From SURF-28 sp034521465 (GTDB lineage Bacteria; Bacteroidota; Ignavibacteria; Ignavibacteriales; Melioribacteraceae), in NCBI GenBank assembly GCA_034521465.1, contig JAXHMN010000016.1, forward strand, positions 620,001 to 684,000: 64,000 bases of DNA, written 5' to 3'. The position numbers and the translations under genes are program-made. Shown here piece after piece: positions 59,164 to 64,000 of the stretch. The stretch's first letter is position 1. Each line of letters starts with the position of its first letter. The notes under the pieces are model-generated. The model was not told where the DNA came from, did not search any database, and worked only from the letters and a program-made list of their open reading frames with translations.

Positions 59164-60328
59164 TTAATTTTCATCTTGCTCTAAAACGGGCATCGGAATT
59201 TTCTTTGCAGGTTTGAAGTCTTTAGGTGTTTTTGTATTCCCGTTATTTTTGTTTAGTTCAATTTCAACTTTATTTTTATCACTAGTCTCTTTTATGTCTC
59301 TGTAGACGTAAACTTCATCTTTATAATTACGAAGTACGATTTTATCTTCATCCTGATGAAGTACATAATTTGGTATTAACGGAATCTTACCACCGCCACC
59401 CGGAGCGTCAATAACAAAATGAGGAATAGCAAGGCCACTTGTCCAACCGCGCAATTTCTTCATTATATCTAATCCGGTTTGGATTGAAGTTCTGAAATGA
59501 CTTGCTCCTTTAGTTTCATCAGCCATAAACAAATAATAAGGTTTCACCCTAATCTTAAGTAGCTTTTGAAACAATTCCATTAATACTTCTGCGTTATCAT
59601 TCACACCCTTCATTAAAACAGCTTGATTTTGAACAGGGCATCCAGAATTTGCAAGCATCTCGCATGCTTTAGTACTTTCAGGAGTTATTTCCCATGGATG
59701 ATTGAAATGTGTGTTGATATATATAGGATGATACTTCTTTAGCATCTCACATAATTCATGTGTTATGCGATGCGGCAGAACACAAGGCATTTTTGTACCG
59801 AGTCGAATAATTTCCACATGAGGAATACCTCTTAAGCGCTTGAGAATTTTCTCAAGCATTGTATCGGTAAGCATCAGAGGATCGCCGCCGGATAAAATTA
59901 TATCACGGATCTCCGTATGTTGTTCGATATAATTAAAAGCTGATTCCAATTCTTTCATTGAAATCTTGCCTGAGTCGCCAACTTTTTCTTTTTCTAGTAC
60001 AAAACCTGCAATACATTCCGCATTGGCTTGTAACTAAGAAAAGGCAGCGGTCAGGATATCTATGTGTAATGTTTGGTACCGGGCTCATTTCATCTTCATT
60101 AAGCGGATCTTCGATACCTTCCATATCTTCGAGTTCAACTCCATCCGGGACCGCCTGCAGCCATATAGGGTCACCGGGGTAACGAATTAGACTAAGATAG
60201 TACGGGTTTATCCGAGCTTGGAAGAATTCGTCAAGTTCTTCGGCAACCTGTTTGTCGAGATTAAATCTCTCGACAATTTGATCAACGGAATGAATACTAT
60301 CACGTATCATCTGTTGCCATTGTTCCAT
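59164..60328 (-). CDS. kamA: Lysine 2,3-aminomutase (KamA family), frameshifted
   Basis: A radical SAM, PLP-dependent enzyme that moves the alpha-amino group of lysine to the beta carbon. The motif CGMYCRFCTRKR supplies the three cluster cysteines; GGDPLMLTD, HFRTS, LRGWTSG and VIDAPGGGGKIPLIPNYV follow, with the PLP lysine in GGGGK. The Asp residues of FMADETKG and VIDAPGG, which contact lysine in known mutases, are kept, which favours lysine over glutamate. One extra A (T run 59983-59987) breaks it; correction gives 387 residues. Start: second ATG, with AAGGG at 8 bases; another ATG lies 5 codons upstream. Confidence 0.9.
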
Positions 60329-60824
60329 TGATTTTCCCTTCATTTTGTTTTGTTAAGTATTTACCAAAAATCACCAGATTATCATTTCTCTTATAAAAAT
60401 CTTTTATCTCTGCTAATACTTGATAATCATTAATCTCATAAAATTTTCTTGTCGATAAATAACTTGGTTGTGAAGAGGTTTCTGCTATTACCAAGTAACC
60501 ATTTTGATCGAATATAAATTCTTCTGCTTGGTTCAATAATTCTTTCCCGATTTTTTGACCGTGATAATTACTGTGAACAACAATCCAATAAAGATCAAAA
60601 ACACCCTCGGTCATATATCTTTTACCGATACAATGATAACCAATAACTTTGTTATCTAATTCATATACAAAAATGTTGTAATCATACTCATCTTTTTTAT
60701 CAATCTCAAGAGTTTCATCTACTAAATCTATTGCAACCTGTTTTTCATCAGGCTTAAAAATGTCATTACTTTTTATTAGTTCTACTAAGTCTTTTCGATC
60801 ATCTTTTCTAATTTCTCTTATCAT
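60300..60824 (-). CDS. GNAT family N-acetyltransferase
   Basis: A 174-residue GNAT domain: MIREIRKDDRKDLVELI start, VIGYHCIGKRYM, YWIVVHSNYHGQKIGKELLNQAEEFI with the acetyl-CoA pyrophosphate loop (residues about 88-98; Q/G-x-x-G), and LSTRKFYEINDYQ. It begins one base after the ATP-grasp stop and its 3' end overlaps kamA by 29 bases. AblB-type beta-lysine acetyltransferases are found beside lysine aminomutase in other bacteria, but they are longer, so that role is an inference from position. Confidence 0.87.
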   Translation of the reverse strand: MIREIRKDDRKDLVELIKSNDIFKPDEKQVAIDLVDETLEIDKKDEYDYNIFVYELDNKVIGYHCIGKRYMTEGVFDLYWIVVHSNYHGQKIGKELLNQAEEFIFDQNGYLVIAETSSQPSYLSTRKFYEINDYQVLAEIKDFYKRNDNLVIFGKYLTKQNEGKINGTMATDDT

Positions 60825-60825
60825 T

Positions 60826-61859
60826 TTAGTAATATCTACCTATTGATAATGTAATCAGCTTATCAATAAGTTCATTATAACTAATACCGGCAGCAGTGGC
60901 TGAACGAGCAAAACCGGAATCAGGTGAAATATCAGGATTGGGATTTATTTCAATAACGTATGGAACATTATCTTTGGATAACCGTATATCAACTCTTGCA
61001 TAATCTCTACAGTCTAATTCTTTGAATGCTCTTAAAGCGATGTTCGAAATTTTATTGGTAACTCTTTTAGAAAGTTTTGCGGGACAAACTGGAATTGTAT
61101 GTTTATAATAATCGCTTTCCGGTGACCATTTAGCTTCGTATGTAATTATCTTTGGAAGATTCTCCGGCAAACCTTTAAAGTCGATTTCGGAAATTGGCAA
61201 TACTTCATTGTCGAGTATAGAAACGTTTAATTCTCTTCCTTCGATATATTCTTCAAGTAAAAGATCTTGCTTAAAGTTTTTGAATAGATAACTAATTCTA
61301 TTTTTTAGTTCTTCTTTTGACTTAACTACTGAGTTTTCCGAAATCCCAATACTAGCATCTTCTCGCAATAACTTTACTATCAAGGGAAATTTTAGATTTG
61401 TGCCAATTGTATTAATACGTTCGAGATGTTTTATAACTTCGTAATTTGGTGTGGGTATATTGGAACCGATTAGAATTCGTTTGGTCTGTTGCTTGAATAA
61501 ACAATTTCCAAGAGCAAGGGATGAGTTGCCGGTGTAAGAGACTTCCAGTATGTCAAACATTGCAGCGATATGACTCTCCATCTGTGCATTACCTTCAACC
61601 GACTCAATCAGGTTGAAAATTGTATCAGGATTGAACGAGCGAATTTCCGCAAACAATGAACTTGTGTTACTATTCACGGCAAATCTTTTAACATTCTTGT
61701 ACGAATTAGAAAGATTATAAATTATATTCTCAATTTGGTCCTCTAATCCTTTCTCGGAAAGGTCGATTGCAAGGGAGCCGTCCGGTTCTTTCCGAGATAG
61801 TTCTCATAAATAGATTTCGGTTCATTATAGCATACTAAAATTTTTTTTGACGATTTCAT
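60826..61859 (-). CDS. ATP-grasp ligase, Ddl-like (second copy), frameshifted
   Basis: An ATP-grasp enzyme related to D-alanine-D-alanine ligase that forms amide bonds through acyl phosphate. The restored 344-residue protein starts MKSSKKILVCYNEP; one base is missing near 61788. Core motifs are IFNLIESVEGNAQMESHIAAM, FPLIVKLLREDASIGI, LLEEYIEGRELNVSIL, ARVDIRL and VIEINPNPDISP. Its ATG overlaps the stop of the other ATP-grasp gene (ATGA). The catalytic-loop region CLFKQQTKRI departs from the CLDKxxTK of Ddl. Substrate unknown. Confidence 0.82.
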
Positions 61860-62917
61860 ACCAGTCCGTTTCTCATTGCCGCTTCAGTTAATACTTGATT
61901 TATCAATTCATTATAATCTATACCGGCTGCTCTTGCAGCTTTAGGATAACAAGAGTTATCCTTTGGATCGGGTAAAACACCGGGCAAAGGATTAACTTCT
62001 ATAATGTTCGGTTCGCCGTTTATGTCTAATCTTACATCTATTCTGCTCCAGTCTCTGCAGTTTAAAACCGAGTAAGCTCCTAGAACAACCTCTTGGATTT
62101 TGTTTTCAAGTTGTTTATCAATTTGAGCAGGACAAGAAAAAATATCCAACGGTTTTTCTCGGGTATCCAAAATCCATTTTGCTTCGTATGAATAAATTTG
62201 AGGCATATCTTGAGGAAGCTCATTAAAATTCATTTCAACGATTGGAAGTACCTTGGCGTTTTTCCCATTACCTAAAACAGCGACTGTAAATTCTCTACCT
62301 GGTAAAAATTCTTCAACAATAAACGGTTGATTATACTTCGCTACGCTTTCAGCCAAAGTTTTTTCGAGAGTTTCATGGTTGTCCACAAATGAAGAACTAA
62401 AAATTCCTTTACTCGAACCTTCACCGATGGGTTTTACCATCAAAGGGAATTGAAGTTCTTTACCGGCAAAACCATCTTGACCATAAGAAACAACAAACTT
62501 AGAGTTCGGGATGCCGTGATAGGTCAATACTTCTTTAGTTCGTGATTTATCTAAACAGATAGTGAGGGTTAAAGGGTCTGAACCAGTGTAAGGTATTTGC
62601 AGCATATCCAATATCGCAGGTATTTGAGCTTCTCTGCTGATTCCGTGCGCACCTTCCGAAACATTAAAAACAATATCAGGTTTTAATTTACGAAATGTCT
62701 CGTATGCATCTTCATTGGCCTCAACTAAAGTAACATTATGATGAAGTTTTAATGCGTCTTCAATTGCATGAATTGTTTCATAAGTATCCCATTCGGCATA
62801 AAGATCAGGTGAATTATCTTTTTGAAGATAGCTGTTCGATAAGTTTTCGGAAACTTGTGTTGAGGCAATATCAGGCTTGACATTATATGTTAGTGCAACG
62901 TTTAGCTTTTTTATCAT
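61856..62917 (-). CDS. ATP-grasp ligase, Ddl-like (first copy)
   Basis: A 353-residue Ddl-related ATP-grasp ligase starting MIKKLNVALTYNVKP; a TTG 12 codons upstream opens the same frame but gives a poor N-terminus. Motifs: VFNVSEGAHGISREAQIPAIL, YTGSDPLTLTICLDKSRTKE, FPLMVKPIGEGSSKGI, VEEFLPGREFTVAVL, SRIDVRL and IEVNPLPGVLPDP. The N-terminal GGxSxEHEVS of true D-Ala-D-Ala ligases is absent. A 7-bp hairpin (62921-62938) hides the only AAGGA upstream of ATG. It leads the four-gene minus-strand cluster. Substrate unknown. Confidence 0.84.
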   Translation of the reverse strand: MIKKLNVALTYNVKPDIASTQVSENLSNSYLQKDNSPDLYAEWDTYETIHAIEDALKLHHNVTLVEANEDAYETFRKLKPDIVFNVSEGAHGISREAQIPAILDMLQIPYTGSDPLTLTICLDKSRTKEVLTYHGIPNSKFVVSYGQDGFAGKELQFPLMVKPIGEGSSKGIFSSSFVDNHETLEKTLAESVAKYNQPFIVEEFLPGREFTVAVLGNGKNAKVLPIVEMNFNELPQDMPQIYSYEAKWILDTREKPLDIFSCPAQIDKQLENKIQEVVLGAYSVLNCRDWSRIDVRLDINGEPNIIEVNPLPGVLPDPKDNSCYPKAARAAGIDYNELINQVLTEAAMRNGLV

Positions 62918-62920
62918 TGC

Positions 62921-62938
62921 AAGGAATAAAAATTCCTT
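62921..62938 (-). promoter_or_regulatory. Hairpin just upstream of the ATP-grasp start
   Basis: AAGGAAT and ATTCCTT are perfect 7-bp arms around a 4-base loop. It ends 3 bases before the ATG of the first ATP-grasp gene. The AAGGA arm is the sole ribosome-site candidate and is paired with the other arm, so the hairpin could limit or position translation initiation. Confidence 0.35.
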
Positions 62939-63042
62939 AAAAGTTAATAGCAATATAAAAGTTTAGTAATTATATGCAATAGCTTTTTTAAAAAAACTTT
63001 TTTATAAAAATGAAATGATATGCATCAATATTTAAAAATATT

Positions 63043-64000
63043 TTAAGCGATATGCGAAAAGTTGAATGCTTCTAAGTATGTATTTTTGATTTGTTCTTTT
63101 ATGATCTTATGATCGCCTTTATTTAATAGGGGATCATCGCTTATGAGTTTAAAAGCATCATGCTTTGCTTCAACCAATAAGTCTTGGTCTTCAATTAGAT
63201 TTGTAAACTTAAATTGTGGTAAGCCGCTTTGTTGAGTTCCAAAAATATTTCCCGGTCCTCTAAGTTTAAAATCAATTTCAGCAAGTTTAAAACCATCATT
63301 AGTTTCTACCATTGAATTTAATCTTATTTGTGATTTATATTTTTCTAAATCAGTGTTCGATAAAAATTCTAAATCTACCTTTTTCACTTTCATTCTTGAA
63401 AGATGTTCTTCACGTGTAATTAAAATACAGTAAGATTGTTTATCATTTCTTCCAACTCTACCACGAAGTTGATGTAATTGTGATAAACCGAAACGGAATG
63501 CTTCATTTATAACCATAATTGTTGCTCTTGGTATATCAATCCCTACCTCTATAACCGTAGTAGAAAAGAGAACATCAAACTTACCGGCAGCAAAACTTTC
63601 CATAACCTTTTCTTTTTCTCGCCAGTTCATTTTTCCGTGGATTAAACCGGTTCTAATATTTTTTAAGTGGCTCTCTTTAATTATTTCGAAGTGGGAAACA
63701 ACATCTTTCAAATCCAATTTTTCTGATTCTTCAACTAGTGGATAAACGATAAACGTCTGCTCTCCTTCGTTCGCTTTTTCTTCAATAAAACTGAAAACTT
63801 TATCAAGTTGGTTATCGCTTCTAAGTACTGTTTTAATTGATTTGCGGTTAGCCGGCATTTGATCAATTATTGAAATATCTAGATCACCGTATAGTGTCAT
63901 TGAAAGTGTGCGGGGGATTGGAGTAGCTGTCATTATTAAAACATCCGGCGATTTCGTTTTTGAAATTAACTTGGAACGCTGTGCAACACCAAATCTGTGT
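63043..64000 (-). CDS. recG: ATP-dependent DNA helicase RecG, C-terminal part
   Basis: Remodels stalled forks and Holliday junctions. The frame is open to the window edge, so the 5' part is outside. The visible helicase region runs from FGVAQRSKLISKTKSPDVLIMTATPIPR through YGDLDISIID, FIVYPLVEESEK, GLIHGKMNWREKEKVM, DVLFSTTVIEVGIDIPRATIMV and QLHQLRGRVGRNDKQSYC, exactly in RecG order, to the C-terminal wedge-associated tail (RGPGNIFGTQQSGLP). Its stop lies 125 bases from the ATP-grasp start; an AT-rich gap separates them. Confidence 0.94.
   Translation of the reverse strand, partial: HRFGVAQRSKLISKTKSPDVLIMTATPIPRTLSMTLYGDLDISIIDQMPANRKSIKTVLRSDNQLDKVFSFIEEKANEGEQTFIVYPLVEESEKLDLKDVVSHFEIIKESHLKNIRTGLIHGKMNWREKEKVMESFAAGKFDVLFSTTVIEVGIDIPRATIMVINEAFRFGLSQLHQLRGRVGRNDKQSYCILITREEHLSRMKVKKVDLEFLSNTDLEKYKSQIRLNSMVETNDGFKLAEIDFKLRGPGNIFGTQQSGLPQFKFTNLIEDQDLLVEAKHDAFKLISDDPLLNKGDHKIIKEQIKNTYLEAFNFSHIA

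Noticed and set aside
7642..61859. Programmed ribosomal frameshifting as the cause of the broken genes
   Set aside because: The breaks are in both directions, lack slippery heptamers with a downstream structure, and occur in many unrelated genes whose families are normally unbroken.
1..64000. CRISPR arrays, tRNA or rRNA genes
   Set aside because: I saw no regularly spaced direct repeats, no cloverleaf-like stretch in the intergenic gaps and no rRNA-like sequence. A dedicated tRNA scan was not possible here.

Overview
The window is an AT-rich, densely coded bacterial chromosome segment. It looks like the Bacteroidota/Chlorobi side of the tree, most probably an Ignavibacteria-type lineage. Evidence is a broken secreted M14 carboxypeptidase that ends in a type IX secretion sorting domain (NYPNPFNPTTKI), a DUF6588 protein, LolA and many Gram-negative envelope genes. 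Housekeeping genes dominate. There is no prophage, insertion sequence, CRISPR array, rRNA or tRNA that I can see, and no gene-free gap over 300 bases.

Layout: (1) 1-7.6 kb: end of recN, DUF6588 protein, hemW, dicarboxylate symporter, proC, MATE exporter, DUF2459 and DUF4870 proteins. (2) 7.6-10.1 kb: the M14 peptidase. (3) 10.1-19.0 kb: the classic translation/RNA operon rimP-nusA-infB-rbfA-truB-ribF-rpsO-pnp. (4) 19-34.8 kb: dus, rng, transaldolase, gcvT, comB-like, ftsK, lolA, a flippase-like membrane protein, uppP, a cyclophilin, an NSS transporter with a 42-residue partner, holA, an ECF sigma factor with a likely anti-sigma partner, and type B L31. (5) 35-46.9 kb: rsmB, a RodZ-like protein, ligA, a STAS protein, a sodium:solute symporter, a HAD hydrolase, a PgpH-like HD protein, xerD and a lipoprotein. 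(6) 46.9-57.5 kb: surface polysaccharide locus (MsbA-type ABC exporter, O-antigen ligase/polymerase, KpsS-like protein, Wzx flippase, three glycosyltransferases and the initiating sugar-phosphate transferase). A secreted H-type lectin sits inside it as its own transcription unit. (7) 57.5-58.9 kb: nadK and a thioredoxin-like protein. (8) 58.9-64 kb, minus strand: a palindromic intergenic element, then the tight cluster ATP-grasp ligase, ATP-grasp ligase, GNAT acetyltransferase, lysine 2,3-aminomutase, and the end of recG.

Twelve conserved genes are each broken by one to three single-base indels (16 in all), half of them in or beside A or T runs. Undoing the indels restores family-typical reading frames and gene lengths divisible by three in every case. 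Essential genes such as ligA and ftsK are among them, so I read these as consensus errors in the sequence rather than gene decay and annotate each as one gene.

The most interesting candidates are the KamA/GNAT/double ATP-grasp cluster (a possible beta-lysine derivative or peptide pathway), the H-type lectin within the polysaccharide locus, the small NSS-transporter subunit, and several intergenic inverted repeats.
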